A stretch of 58,050 nt of DNA from Azospirillaceae bacterium (GCA_035645145.1 DASQNC010000042.1:1-58050); one strand, 5' to 3'; numbered from the stretch's first letter, positions 42,973 to 54,859 are shown. Numbers and translations are program-made. The notes: a model not told the origin generated them from the sequence alone.

Positions 42973-43872
42973 ATGGGCGAATTCGACCTTCTGACCCTTC
43001 TGGAATTCAGCCTGTCCGGCTTGTCGGTCGGGGCGCTGTACGCCCTGACGGCCGTGGGGTTCGTTGTCGTCTACAAGGCCACCCGCGTCATCAACTTCGC
43101 CGTCGGCGACTTCATGATGCTGGGCGCCTACCTGTTCTTCGGACTGGCCGCCGGGGCCGCCCTGCCGATCTGGCTTGCGATCGTCCTGGCGCTGGCCGGC
43201 ACCGGCCTCGCCGGGGCGCTGGTGGAGCGCGTCGTCTTCCGCCGGATGCTGGGCGAAAGCGCGGTGTCGGTGTTCATGGTCACCATCGGGCTCGCCAGCA
43301 TCATGGTCGGGCTGGTCGAACTGATCTGGACCGCCGACCCGCGCACCCTGCCCGAATTCATGCCGGACGAACCGTTCTTCATTCCGGTCGGCGTGGGCGA
43401 AGCATTCCTGGCCTCCAAGAACGGCTGGGGGCTGGCGGTTTCGGCCCTGGTCATCGCCGGGTTCCTGCTGGCCTTCCGCTTTTGGCGGGGCGGCGTCGCC
43501 CTCAGGGCCACGGCCGCCGACCAGCAGGCTGCCTACGGCATGGGGATCGACGTGCCGGGCGTGTTCTCCTTCGCCTGGATCCTGGGGGCCGTGTCGGCGG
43601 CCGGTGCGGGCATTCTGATCGGGGCGCTGGCGGGCATCTCCTCGGCCATGGGGGCGATCGGCCTTTCGGTGCTGGTGGTGGTGATCCTGGGCGGGCTCGA
43701 CAGCATCCTCGGCGCGCTTGTTGGCGGCCTGTTCATCGGCTGGCTGGAGGCGATGGTGGGCCTCTATCTCGGCGGCGAGTACCGGCTGGTCGTCACCTTC
43801 GTCGTCCTGCTGCTGATCCTGGTGGTGAAACCCTACGGCCTGTTCGGCACGCGCGAGATCGAAAGGTTGTGA
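42973..43872 (+). CDS. livH: Branched-chain-type ABC transporter permease LivH
   Basis: A 299-residue membrane protein with about eight helices. GLSVGALYALTAVGFVVVYK and INFAVGDFMMLGAYLFF are the LivH hallmarks, and the C-terminus has KPYGLFGTREIERL. It forms the translocation path with LivM. It starts six bases after the livG stop. A tiny 11-codon frame (43875-43910) separates it from livM. Confidence 0.92.
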   Translation: MGEFDLLTLLEFSLSGLSVGALYALTAVGFVVVYKATRVINFAVGDFMMLGAYLFFGLAAGAALPIWLAIVLALAGTGLAGALVERVVFRRMLGESAVSVFMVTIGLASIMVGLVELIWTADPRTLPEFMPDEPFFIPVGVGEAFLASKNGWGLAVSALVIAGFLLAFRFWRGGVALRATAADQQAAYGMGIDVPGVFSFAWILGAVSAAGAGILIGALAGISSAMGAIGLSVLVVVILGGLDSILGALVGGLFIGWLEAMVGLYLGGEYRLVVTFVVLLLILVVKPYGLFGTREIERL

Positions 43873-43913
43873 GGATGCAAACCCGTACCCTTCGGACGAA
43901 GGCGGCCTGAACC

Positions 43914-44957
43914 ATGCGCATCGCGACCGCGAAGGAAACCTATGCGGCCGACGAGGCCCTGTTCACCACCCCGACCCAGCGCGTCTGGCTCGGGATCCTG
44001 CTCGTCGCCCTGGTCGCCTTTCCGTTCCTGGCCGGGGACTATTGGCGGTTCCTGGCCTGTCTGGTGGCGATCAACCTGATCTCGGCCACCGGCCTGATGA
44101 TCCTGACCGGGTTCACCGGTCTGGTCAGCCTGGGGCACGCCGCGTTCATGGGGGTGGGCGCCTACACCGCGGGTTGGGCGACGGGAACGCTGGGCCTGCC
44201 GTTCTGGCTGGCGGTTCCACTGGGTGGCTTGGGCGCTGCCGCGGCCGGTGTGCTGTTCGGCACGCCGAGCCTGCGGGTGAAGGGGCTGTATCTGGCGCTG
44301 GCCACCATCGCGGCGGCCTTCATCCTGCAATTCGTGTTCTTCAACTGGACCAGCGTGACCGGTGGGGCGCGTGGGCTGGTGGTGCCGCCCGCACGTGTGT
44401 TCGGGTTCGAACTCGCCACCAACTTCGCCTTCTACTGGGTGGCGATGCCGTTGGCGGCGCTTGGAGTCCTGGGCGCGTCCAACCTGTTCCGCACCCGCAT
44501 CGGCCGCGCCTTCGTCGCCATCCGCGACCGGGACATCTCGGCCGAGGTCATTGGCATCCCGCTGTTCAAGTACAAGCTGATGAGTTTCGCCCTCGCATCC
44601 TTCTACGCGGGCATCGCCGGAGCGCTGTGGGTCTACTTTTTCCGTGTGGTCACGCCGGAAAGCTTCCGGCTGGCGGAATCCATCTTCTACGTGGCCGCCA
44701 TCATCGTCGGCGGCCTGGGGTCGGTCCTGGGCGCGGTGCTGGGGGCGGCGTTCATGACCCTGGTGCCCGAGGTGCTGAAGCTGGTCGTCTCGGCACTCGA
44801 TCCCTACTGGCCCGGCCTGATCCAGCAGATGTCGCCGGTGCGGACCATCGTCTTCGGCAGCCTGATCGTCGGTTTCCTGATGTTCGAACCGTACGGGTTG
44901 GCCGAAATCTGGCGCCGCATCCGCCGCTTTTTCCACCTCTGGCCGTTCCGGACCTGA
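43914..44957 (+). CDS. livM: Branched-chain-type ABC transporter permease LivM
   Basis: A 347-residue membrane protein. TGLMILTGFTGLVSLGHAAF and GVGAYTAG are the LivM signature, RIGRAFVAIRDRDISAEVIG the cytoplasmic coupling loop, and PYGLAEIWRRIRRFF the C-terminus. The soluble N-terminal 25 residues are longer than in E. coli. It pairs with LivH. Confidence 0.92.
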   Translation: MRIATAKETYAADEALFTTPTQRVWLGILLVALVAFPFLAGDYWRFLACLVAINLISATGLMILTGFTGLVSLGHAAFMGVGAYTAGWATGTLGLPFWLAVPLGGLGAAAAGVLFGTPSLRVKGLYLALATIAAAFILQFVFFNWTSVTGGARGLVVPPARVFGFELATNFAFYWVAMPLAALGVLGASNLFRTRIGRAFVAIRDRDISAEVIGIPLFKYKLMSFALASFYAGIAGALWVYFFRVVTPESFRLAESIFYVAAIIVGGLGSVLGAVLGAAFMTLVPEVLKLVVSALDPYWPGLIQQMSPVRTIVFGSLIVGFLMFEPYGLAEIWRRIRRFFHLWPFRT

Positions 44958-45000
44958 CGGTGGGCAAAAACAAACCAAGACAAACGGGGAGGAAACATCC

Positions 45001-46200
45001 ATGCACACCTTGAAGACCAGCCGGCGTTCCCTTCTGGGTGGCATCGCCGCCGGTGCCGCCCTGTCCAGCCTGCCGGCCCCGTGGGTGCGGGGCCTGCGCG
45101 CCCAGCAGGCGTCTGAAATTCCGGTCGGCGTGGCGTCGCCGATGACCGGTGTGTTCGCGTTCGCCGGTCTCGAAGGGGCCGATGGCGGCACCCACTATGT
45201 GCAGTGGCTGAACGAGCGCGGTGGAATCGCCGGCCGCAAGATCCGCCTGCTGGTGGAGGACACGGGGTATCAGGTGCCGCAGGCGGTGGCGGCGTTCAAC
45301 CGCCTGACCAGCCAGAACGATCTCCACCTGTTCCTGGGCGACAGCACCGGCTTCCAGAAGACCATAAACGAGGAGCTGAACCGACGCGGCACCATCCTGA
45401 TGGCCGGCGCGTCCTTCGCGTCCGAGATCAACGATCCCAAGACCTATCCGCTGCAGTACATGCCGGGTCCCGACTACTCGCAGCAGGTGGAAATGCTGCT
45501 GCAGCACATCGCCAATGCGAAGAAGGGCGCCCGGATCGCCTTTGTCCATTCGGACACGGAGTTCGGACGCGACCCGATTGCCCGCGGCGAGGCCAAGGCC
45601 AAGTCGCTGGGTCTGGAAGTCGCGGAAAAGGTCGTCACCCCGCCCGGCAGCTTCGACGTCTCCGCCGAGGTGCTGAAGCTCCGCCGCGCACGGCCGGAGT
45701 TCACGATCTTCCACGGCTATGTGCTGGCGCCCATCCCCGAATTCATGCGGCAGATGCGGCAGGCCCGGATCGAAACCCAGTTCATGGGCACCTTCTACAG
45801 CTCGGATCTGGGCATCCTGTCCCAGATGGGCGAGGTCGCCGACGGCTACATGGGCGTCAACGCCTACAACTACGTGGGCCAGGAAGGCGCCCAGGGCGAG
45901 GCGATGGACTACATCCGGCGCGTCAACCAGGGGAAGTACCGGTCCAACTCCTACCTGCAGAGCTGGACCAACCTGACCCTCGGCCTGGAGGCCATGCGCC
46001 GGACCCTGGAGGCCGACAAGCCACTGACCGGCGCCAACCTGAAGGCCGCGCTGAACTCCATCCGCGACTTCGACACGGGCGGCGTCATCGGCGTGCCGGT
46101 GAACGTGCCGGGCAACTCGATCCCGGCCGGCCGGATCTTCCGCCTGAACGCCCAGGCCAAGCGGATGGAACCGGTGTCCGACTGGATCCGGACGGCCTGA
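45001..46200 (+). CDS. Periplasmic substrate-binding protein of the Liv-type importer
   Basis: A 399-residue type I periplasmic binding protein (Peripla_BP_6). The N-terminus carries a twin-arginine-like signal, TSRRSLLGGIAAGAALSSLP, ending near LRAQQ. The start of the mature protein EIPVGVASPMTGVFAFAGLE and NERGGIAGRKIRLLVEDTGY are diagnostic. Family members bind branched-chain amino acids, aromatic acids, amides or short acids. Its ligand here is likely a carboxylic acid fed to the adjacent CoA ligase. GGGAGG lies before the ATG, giving strong expression as usual for binding proteins. Confidence 0.9.
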   Translation: MHTLKTSRRSLLGGIAAGAALSSLPAPWVRGLRAQQASEIPVGVASPMTGVFAFAGLEGADGGTHYVQWLNERGGIAGRKIRLLVEDTGYQVPQAVAAFNRLTSQNDLHLFLGDSTGFQKTINEELNRRGTILMAGASFASEINDPKTYPLQYMPGPDYSQQVEMLLQHIANAKKGARIAFVHSDTEFGRDPIARGEAKAKSLGLEVAEKVVTPPGSFDVSAEVLKLRRARPEFTIFHGYVLAPIPEFMRQMRQARIETQFMGTFYSSDLGILSQMGEVADGYMGVNAYNYVGQEGAQGEAMDYIRRVNQGKYRSNSYLQSWTNLTLGLEAMRRTLEADKPLTGANLKAALNSIRDFDTGGVIGVPVNVPGNSIPAGRIFRLNAQAKRMEPVSDWIRTA

Positions 46201-46203
46201 GCC

Positions 46204-47076
46204 ATGGCGCACGCGGGCGCTGGGCTCGAAGCCGCCGCCAATCCAACCGCCGTCCCGGCCGCCGAAGCGGCCGGGACGATCCTGGCCGTCAACAACATCG
46301 AGGTGGTCTACAACCACACCGTCCAGGTGCTGCGCGGGCTTTCGTTGGCCGTGCCGCGGGGGAGGATCGTGGCCCTGCTGGGCTCCAACGGGGCCGGCAA
46401 GTCCACGACCCTGAAGGCGGTCTCCAACATCCTGGGGTTGGAGCGGGGCATGGTCACGGCCGGCTCCATCCGCTTCGACGGGATGGAGACCGTCGGGATC
46501 GCCCCGCACAGGCTGGTGCGGTCGGGCCTGTTCCACGTGATGGAGGGGCGGCGCATCTTCGGTGAACTGACCGTCGAGGAGAACCTGCTGTCCGCCACCT
46601 ACGCCCTGACGGGGCGGGCAGGGGCCAAGCCGGATTTCGATCTAGTCTACGGCTACTTCCCCCGGCTTGCCGAGCGGCGCCGGGCGACGGCCGGCTACCT
46701 GTCGGGCGGGGAGCAGCAGATGCTGGCGATCGGCCGGGCGCTGGTCGCCCAACCGAAGCTGATCCTGCTGGACGAGCCGTCGCTCGGCCTATCGCCCATC
46801 CTGGTGGAGGAGATCTTCTCCATCATCGCCCGCATCAACGCCGAGCAGGGCGTGTCCATGCTGCTGGTGGAGCAGAATGCCGCCGTGGCCATGGCCGTGG
46901 CCCACTACGGCTACATCATGGAGACCGGCAAGGTCGTGATCGACGGGCCGGTCGAGAAACTGAGCGCCGACCGGGACGTCCGCGAATTCTACCTGGGCAT
47001 GGGCGGACACGAAGGCGGGGCGCGGAGCTACCGCGACATCAAGCACTACAAGCGGCGCAAGCGTTGGCTGAGCTGA
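46204..47076 (+). CDS. livF: Branched-chain-type ABC transporter ATPase LivF
   Basis: A 290-residue ATPase with Walker A LLGSNGAGKST, signature YLSGGEQQMLAIGRAL, Walker B LILLDEPSLGLSP, and MLLVEQNAAVAMAVAHYGYI. An N-terminal Ala/Pro-rich extension of about 25 residues and a basic C-terminal tail (RSYRDIKHYKRRKRWLS) extend beyond the core, as in LivF proteins linked to acyl-CoA ligases. The start lies three bases after the binding-protein stop, and the ligase follows after 7 bases. Confidence 0.92.
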   Translation: MAHAGAGLEAAANPTAVPAAEAAGTILAVNNIEVVYNHTVQVLRGLSLAVPRGRIVALLGSNGAGKSTTLKAVSNILGLERGMVTAGSIRFDGMETVGIAPHRLVRSGLFHVMEGRRIFGELTVEENLLSATYALTGRAGAKPDFDLVYGYFPRLAERRRATAGYLSGGEQQMLAIGRALVAQPKLILLDEPSLGLSPILVEEIFSIIARINAEQGVSMLLVEQNAAVAMAVAHYGYIMETGKVVIDGPVEKLSADRDVREFYLGMGGHEGGARSYRDIKHYKRRKRWLS

Positions 47077-47083
47077 GGCGACC

Positions 47084-48910
47084 ATGACCGGCAATCCCAC
47101 CGCGGACACCTCCGTCCTGACCCTGCCGCAGCACCTCCGCGAGCACGCAAGGCTTCGGCCGGACGGCGTGGCGGTCCGGCAGAAGCGGTTCGGCATCTGG
47201 CAGCCCACCACCTGGGCACAGTACTGGACCCGCTCCCGGCACGTGGGCCTGGGTTTGCGCGAACTGGGCATCCAGCCCGGTGCCCATGTGGGCGTGCTGT
47301 CGGAGAACCGGATCGAATGGGTGCTCACCCAGATGGGGGCGGGCTGCATCCGCGCCGTCACGGTCGGCGTCTATCCCACCAGCCCGGCACCCGAGGTCGC
47401 CTATGTGCTGGACCATGCCGATGTGGAGGTGGTGGTCTGCGAGGATCAGGAGCAGGTGGACAAGGTCCTGGAATGCTGGGACCGGCTGCCGCGCCTGAAG
47501 ACCGTCGTGGCGATCGAGACCAAGGGCCTGCGCGCCTACGACCGTTCGCGCGTGATCCCCTTCGACGAGGTCGAGGCGATGGGCGCCGCCGTCGATGCGC
47601 GCCAGCCGGGGCTGGTCGACCATATGGTGGATGCGCAGGCACCGTCGGACCCGGCGCTCCTGATCTACACGTCCGGATCCACCGGGAAGCCGAAGGGGGC
47701 CGTCATCTCCTACCGCAACATCGCCGGCATCCTGCCGGCGCTGGTGGAGCGGCTGGACATGGGACCGGGGGACAGCGTCCTGTCCTACCTGCCGCTTTGC
47801 CATGTGGCGGAGCAGTCTCTGACGACGTTCGCCCCCATCCAACTCGGCACCACCGTGAATTTCGGGGAGTCGCTTCGCACCGTGCAGTCGGACCTGCGCG
47901 AAGTGGCACCGACGCTGTTCCTGGGTGTGCCGCGCATCTGGGAAAAGATGCATTCGGCCATCCACATCAAGGCCATGGAGGCCGGACGTTTCCGGCGCGC
48001 CCTGTTCGCCGCCGCCATCCGCGCGTGCGAGCCCTTCTGCGAGACCGGGCCCCGAAGCCTGGGCCAGCGCCTGACCTATTGGTTCTGGTATCTGCTGGTG
48101 TTCCGGTCGCTGCTGAACTTCATCGGCCTCCGCCGGTCCCGGACCTGCATCTCCGGTGCCGCGCCGATCCCGCCCAAGGTGTTCCGCTTCTTCCGCATCC
48201 TGGGCGTGCCCCTGATCGAGCTGTACGGCCAGACCGAGACATCGGGCGGCATCCTGGGCCACCGGCCGGACGATGTGCGGATCGGGACGGTCGGCGTGCC
48301 GGTGCCGAATGCCGAACTGACCGTGGCCGCGGACGGCGAGCTTCTGGTCCGCGGCCCGATGGTGTTCGAGGGCTACTACAAGAACCCGGCGGCGACCCAG
48401 GCCACCATCGTGGACGGCTGGCTGCACACGGGCGACGTGGTGACCCTGGTCGATGGCCACTTCAAGATCGTGGACCGCAAGAAGGACGTCATCATCACCT
48501 CGGGCGGCAAGAACCTCAGCCCGTCGGAAATCGAGAACGCGATGAAGGCCAGCCCCTTCATCAAGGAGTGTGTGGTGGTCGGCGACGGCCGCAAGTACGT
48601 CGCCGCCCTGATCCAGATCGATTACGAGAACGTCGGCAAATGGGCGGAGCAGAAGGGCATCCCCTTCACCACCTTCCGCTCGCTGGCCGAACATCCGGCC
48701 GTCGTGGACCTGATCGCGTCCGAGGTGGAGACCGCCAACCAGGGCTTGGCCCAAGTCGAGCAGGTCAAGCGCTTCCACCTGCTGACCAAGGAGTTGGACC
48801 ACGACGACGACGAGGTGACGGCGACCATGAAGATCCGCCGGTCCAACATCTACAAGAAGTACGAGGCCGAGATCGCCGCCCTCTACGCCGAGCGTGAGAT
48901 GGTGGCTTGA
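47084..48910 (+). CDS. AMP-forming acyl-CoA ligase (long-chain-type)
   Basis: A 608-residue ANL-family ligase. The ATP-binding loop is LLIYTSGSTGKPKGAV. Further motifs are YLPLCHVAEQSL, VPLIELYGQTETSGGI (A5), WLHTGDVVTLVDGHFKIVDR (A7-A8) and KDVIITSGGKNLSPSEIENA. The length and the linker of about 100 residues match the FadD15/long-chain group. It activates an imported acid to its CoA ester for the dehydrogenase. It is last in the six-gene unit and followed by a strong terminator. Confidence 0.9.
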   Translation: MTGNPTADTSVLTLPQHLREHARLRPDGVAVRQKRFGIWQPTTWAQYWTRSRHVGLGLRELGIQPGAHVGVLSENRIEWVLTQMGAGCIRAVTVGVYPTSPAPEVAYVLDHADVEVVVCEDQEQVDKVLECWDRLPRLKTVVAIETKGLRAYDRSRVIPFDEVEAMGAAVDARQPGLVDHMVDAQAPSDPALLIYTSGSTGKPKGAVISYRNIAGILPALVERLDMGPGDSVLSYLPLCHVAEQSLTTFAPIQLGTTVNFGESLRTVQSDLREVAPTLFLGVPRIWEKMHSAIHIKAMEAGRFRRALFAAAIRACEPFCETGPRSLGQRLTYWFWYLLVFRSLLNFIGLRRSRTCISGAAPIPPKVFRFFRILGVPLIELYGQTETSGGILGHRPDDVRIGTVGVPVPNAELTVAADGELLVRGPMVFEGYYKNPAATQATIVDGWLHTGDVVTLVDGHFKIVDRKKDVIITSGGKNLSPSEIENAMKASPFIKECVVVGDGRKYVAALIQIDYENVGKWAEQKGIPFTTFRSLAEHPAVVDLIASEVETANQGLAQVEQVKRFHLLTKELDHDDDEVTATMKIRRSNIYKKYEAEIAALYAEREMVA

Positions 48911-48919
48911 GAGGGGAGG

Positions 48920-48957
48920 GCAGGGCCGGTTCGCCGTTCCCGGCGGACCGGCCCTGC
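48920..48957. terminator. Strong bidirectional terminator between the ligase and clpB
   Basis: A stem of about 17 bp with one G-T pair (48920-48936 with 48941-48957) and loop TTCC, in the 51-base gap between convergent genes. Confidence 0.85.
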
Positions 48958-48961
48958 TATT

Positions 48962-51664
<2,703 letters not shown>

Positions 51665-51745
51665 CCTTGGCACTCCGCTTCGTGTCCCGCCCCGGATGGG
51701 CGCGGGCGGCGCCGGACCCCCTTTCGGGCCGTCCATCGCCTTGGT

Positions 51746-51793
51746 TCATAGATGTTGACGGCCGGCCGCGGGACAAGAGGTGGGGACAAGAGG
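51746..51793 (-). promoter_or_regulatory. Possible heat-shock-type promoter with doubled -35
   Basis: On the minus strand two copies of CCTCTTGTCCC (51783-51793 and 51770-51780) are followed by CATCTATGA (51746-51754), about 85 bases before clpB. CTTG plus a downstream CTAT loosely resembles the alphaproteobacterial RpoH pattern, but spacing is about two bases too long. It is a weak call supported mainly by the gene it precedes. Confidence 0.25.
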
Positions 51794-51828
51794 GGGAGTG
51801 CCGGGGCTACGACGTGTGAATGCGGGCC

Positions 51829-52629
51829 CTATTCCTGTGCCCGTTCCGGCGGGGCGTGGGCCTTCAGGCCGCGCCGCACCAAGCACTGCCACGTTTCCTC
51901 GGCATCGTCGGCGAAGTCGAACAGGCTGAGGTCCCGCTCCGCCGCCATGCCGGCGTCGATGATGGCCTTGAAGTTGATGATGCGGGTCCAGTAGTCGCGG
52001 TCGAACAGCACGATCGGCATTTCGGACGCCTTGCCGGTCTGGCGCAGGGTCAGGATCTCGAACAGCTCGTCCAGCGTCCCGAACCCGCCGGGGAAGACCA
52101 CCAGCGCATTGGCCCGCATCGCCAGATGCATCTTGCGCATGGCGAAGTAGTGGAAGCGGAACGTCAGGTCCGGAGTGCTGTAGGGGTTGGGCGCCTGTTC
52201 GTGGGGCAGGGTGATGTTGAAGCCGACGCTGGGGGCACCCGCATCCGCGGCCCCGCGGTTGGCCGCCTCCATGATGCCGGGCCCGCCGCCGGTGGCGATG
52301 ACGTTGTCCCGCTGTCCGTCCTGCGGATGCAGGGCGCCGCCCCGTTCCGAGGCGATCCGCCCGAATTGGCGGGCTTGGCCGTACCACCACGCGCCGCGGT
52401 GGGCGATGTCGACCCCGTTGCCGCCATCGTCCTGGCCGGGCCGCACCCGGGCGCTGCCGAAGACCACGATGGTCGAGCGCACGCCCCACGCCCGCAGCCG
52501 TTCCTCCGCCTTGGCGTACTCCAGCATGAACCGCACGCCGCGCATGCTGTCGCCGAGCAGGAATTCGGTGTCCAACGCGGCCAGTTGATAGGCGGATGAG
52601 TACATCTGGGTTTGGTCGTCGGCGGTCAT
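51829..52629 (-). CDS. LOG-family (TIGR00730) nucleotide 5'-monophosphate phosphoribohydrolase-like protein
   Basis: A 266-residue Rossmann-like protein. VIATGGGPGIMEAANRG and LVVFPGGFGTLDELFEILTL contain the family PGGxGTxxE motif with catalytic Glu. LOG proteins cleave the ribose phosphate from nucleoside monophosphates, including cytokinin precursors; older annotations call them lysine decarboxylases. The N-terminal extension of about 50 residues before the fold is typical for the long bacterial subgroup. It diverges from the crotonase gene. Confidence 0.85.
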   Translation of the reverse strand: MTADDQTQMYSSAYQLAALDTEFLLGDSMRGVRFMLEYAKAEERLRAWGVRSTIVVFGSARVRPGQDDGGNGVDIAHRGAWWYGQARQFGRIASERGGALHPQDGQRDNVIATGGGPGIMEAANRGAADAGAPSVGFNITLPHEQAPNPYSTPDLTFRFHYFAMRKMHLAMRANALVVFPGGFGTLDELFEILTLRQTGKASEMPIVLFDRDYWTRIINFKAIIDAGMAAERDLSLFDFADDAEETWQCLVRRGLKAHAPPERAQE

Positions 52630-52777
52630 GCGCTTACCCCGTTCGGACGTTCCCAACGAGAATGGACCAGGCCCCCGTGTGTTTCCAGGCCGGTGGAGTG
52701 GAACCGGACTCCGGCTGGACGGCAGGACGGCGGTTCGATAACCCTGGCCGTCCCCATCCTCGCGCGGGAGCGGCCGA

Positions 52778-53569
52778 ATGGCACGGATCGTCGTCGGACA
52801 GAATTTGGAGTCCATGGGCGCGGTTGCCCGGATCCGGGTGGACAACCCGGCCCGGCGGAATGCGATGACCTACGACATGTGGCGCGATCTGGCGTCGGCC
52901 GTGGACCGGCTGGGGCGCGATCCCGCCGTGCGGGTGGTGGTGGTGGAAGGGGCGGGTGGCCACTTCGTGTCCGGCGCGGACATTTCCGAGTTCGAGGCCC
53001 GGCGCGACACCGCCGAGGCGGTCGCCGCCTACAATGCGGCGGTGGATGCCGCCACGGCCGCGCTGGCGTCCTGCGCCAAGCCCACGCTGGCGCGGATCAC
53101 GGGCGTGTGCATCGGCGGCGGGCTCGGCATCGCCATGGCGTGCGACCTGCGTCTGGCGGCCGAGGATGCGCGCTTCGCCATCCCCGCCGCCCGGCTCGGC
53201 ATCGCCTATCCGCTGGAGGATGTCCGTCGGCTGGTGGAACTGGTCGGTCCGGCCGCCGCCAAGGACATCCTGTGCACCGGGCGCACGCTGGGCGCCGCCG
53301 AGGCGTTGGCCCTCGGGCTGGTGAACCGTGTCGCCGCACCCGACGGCCTCGACCGCATGGTCGGGGAGACGGCCGGCGCGCTCGCCGCCAATGCGCCCCT
53401 GAGCATCGCGGCCAGCCGAGCCGCCGTCCGCGCCATGCTGCCGGGTGCCACCGCGGCCGACCGGGCGGCGGCCGAGTTGGCGGCCGAACGGTGCGCCGCA
53501 AGCGCCGATTATGCCGAGGGCCGGCGCGCCTTCATGGAAAAGCGCCCGCCGCGGTTTCAGGGCAGCTGA
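52778..53569 (+). CDS. Crotonase-superfamily protein lacking the catalytic glutamates
   Basis: A 263-residue crotonase-fold protein: IRVDNPARRNAMTYDMW near the start, HFVSGADISEFEARRD as oxyanion-hole strand, and GVCIGGGLGIAMACDLRLAA. In enoyl-CoA hydratase the two catalytic Glu lie in GCELAM and QPE; here the positions read GLGIAM and IPA. The second oxyanion Gly (GGGLG) is kept. C-terminal RRAFMEKRPPRF is normal. So it likely binds acyl-CoA but is not a standard hydratase; an isomerase, decarboxylase, thioesterase or inactive homologue is possible. GGGAGCGG precedes the ATG. Confidence 0.8.
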   Translation: MARIVVGQNLESMGAVARIRVDNPARRNAMTYDMWRDLASAVDRLGRDPAVRVVVVEGAGGHFVSGADISEFEARRDTAEAVAAYNAAVDAATAALASCAKPTLARITGVCIGGGLGIAMACDLRLAAEDARFAIPAARLGIAYPLEDVRRLVELVGPAAAKDILCTGRTLGAAEALALGLVNRVAAPDGLDRMVGETAGALAANAPLSIAASRAAVRAMLPGATAADRAAAELAAERCAASADYAEGRRAFMEKRPPRFQGS

Positions 53570-53611
53570 CAATTGTTCCCGACCTGCGTGATCCGGGCCC
53601 GCCCGCGCGTC

Positions 53612-54016
53612 CTACTCGATCGGATCCAGGAACGGGGCCTCGGGGTCGCTGACATAGAAGATCACCACCCGCATCGGCTCGGTCGCACTGCGGTTGTAGC
53701 CTGTCATCCGCACGTTCGGCGGCTCCACCATGGACTGCCCGGCGCGCACGGTCACCGGCTCGCGCCCTTCCATCTCCAGCGTGAAGGCGCCTTCCAGGAC
53801 ATGGATCGTCACCGGATGACGGTGGGTGTGGAACGGGCTCTTGTCACCCGGCCCCAGCATCGCGGTGAGGACACGGATCTCCTGCCTGTCCCCCTTCGGC
53901 ATGCCCTCGACGACCTCCCGAAGGACCAGGCCGGGCCTGGGGACCTCCTGTGCCGTTGCCGGGAGGGCGGCGAGCGATGCCGCGAGGGACGCCCACAGGA
54001 TCATGCTGCGCTTCAT
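53612..54016 (-). CDS. Exported cupin-domain protein
   Basis: A 134-residue small cupin with a signal peptide (ILWASLAASLAALPATAQ). The cupin motif 1 is SPFHTHRHPVTIHVLEGAFT with three His, and motif 2 is RAGQSMVEPPNVRMTGYN, lacking the usual His. Metal binding may be altered. Such exported cupins are of unknown role, some near oxidoreductases. AGGAGGGTGG precedes the ATG. It diverges from the FMN reductase gene. Confidence 0.82.
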   Translation of the reverse strand: MKRSMILWASLAASLAALPATAQEVPRPGLVLREVVEGMPKGDRQEIRVLTAMLGPGDKSPFHTHRHPVTIHVLEGAFTLEMEGREPVTVRAGQSMVEPPNVRMTGYNRSATEPMRVVIFYVSDPEAPFLDPIE

Positions 54017-54257
54017 GCCACCCTCCTTTTCGGGATTGGAGACCGGGTCCCCGTCGTCGCGCCACCCGGGATCGCGCATGGAAACACGCCGGTTCGTCCG
54101 CATCCCCGTATCTTTGGTGCGGACGGGCGCTTGGCGCCGCGGGCAGCGGATTTGGGGATCACCGGATTTTGGCATTCGGGGCGTCGATACGTGTTGGGGG
54201 CGGAACAACCGCCTTCCCACTCATCGATCCGTTCGGTCCGGACTGGAGGATACGCCG

Positions 54258-54848
54258 GTGTCTGCTCCCAAAATCCTGGTTTTCGCCGGCTCGCTACGGA
54301 CCGGCTCGCTCAACCGCCGGCTGGCCGGACTGGCCGCCGCGCACTTGGAGGCCCAGGGCGCGGCGGTCACGCGTCTGGATCTGGCCGACCATCCGTTGCC
54401 CCTCTATGACGCCAATCTGGAGGGGGCCGAGGGCGTGCCCGCAGGGGGACAGGTGCTTCACGAGCTGTTCCGCACCCACCACGGCGTCTTCATCGCAAGC
54501 CCCGAGTACAACGCCAACATCCCGCCGCTGCTGGTGAACGTCCTCGCCTGGGTCTCCCGCGTGTCGGACCATGGCGGGATGGCGGCGGCGTTCGGCCGCC
54601 CGGTGTTCGCCCTCGGCAGCGCCTCGCCCGGCGCCTTCGGCGGCTATCGCGGCCTGATGGTCCTGCGCCAGATGCTGACGCTTCAGCTGATGGCGCGTGT
54701 GCTGCCGCCCATGGCATCGGTCGCGGCGGCGCACGAGGCCTTCGACGAGGCCGGAGGCCTGCGCAACCCCCGCTCCAACCAGATGCTGACGCGGGTGGTT
54801 GCCCAGCTTGTGGAGGCGGCCGGCCAGGGCGCCGCGCGGGGCGCCTGA
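54258..54848 (+). CDS. NADPH-dependent FMN reductase (flavodoxin-like)
   Basis: A 196-residue FMN_red-family protein. The phosphate loop is FAGSLRTGSLNRRLAGLA and the isoalloxazine contact FIASPEYNANIPPLLVN. These enzymes reduce FMN, quinones, azo compounds or chromate using NADPH. The GTG start has GGAGGA seven bases upstream, which fixes it. It converges with the malonyl-CoA decarboxylase gene. Confidence 0.9.
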   Translation: MSAPKILVFAGSLRTGSLNRRLAGLAAAHLEAQGAAVTRLDLADHPLPLYDANLEGAEGVPAGGQVLHELFRTHHGVFIASPEYNANIPPLLVNVLAWVSRVSDHGGMAAAFGRPVFALGSASPGAFGGYRGLMVLRQMLTLQLMARVLPPMASVAAAHEAFDEAGGLRNPRSNQMLTRVVAQLVEAAGQGAARGA

Positions 54849-54859
54849 CGAGGCGTACC

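Noticed and set aside
43875-43910. 11-codon frame between livH and livM (MQTRTLRTKAA)
   Set aside because: It could be a leader peptide, but it lacks a good ribosome-binding site and any attenuator-like structure, so it is not called as a gene.
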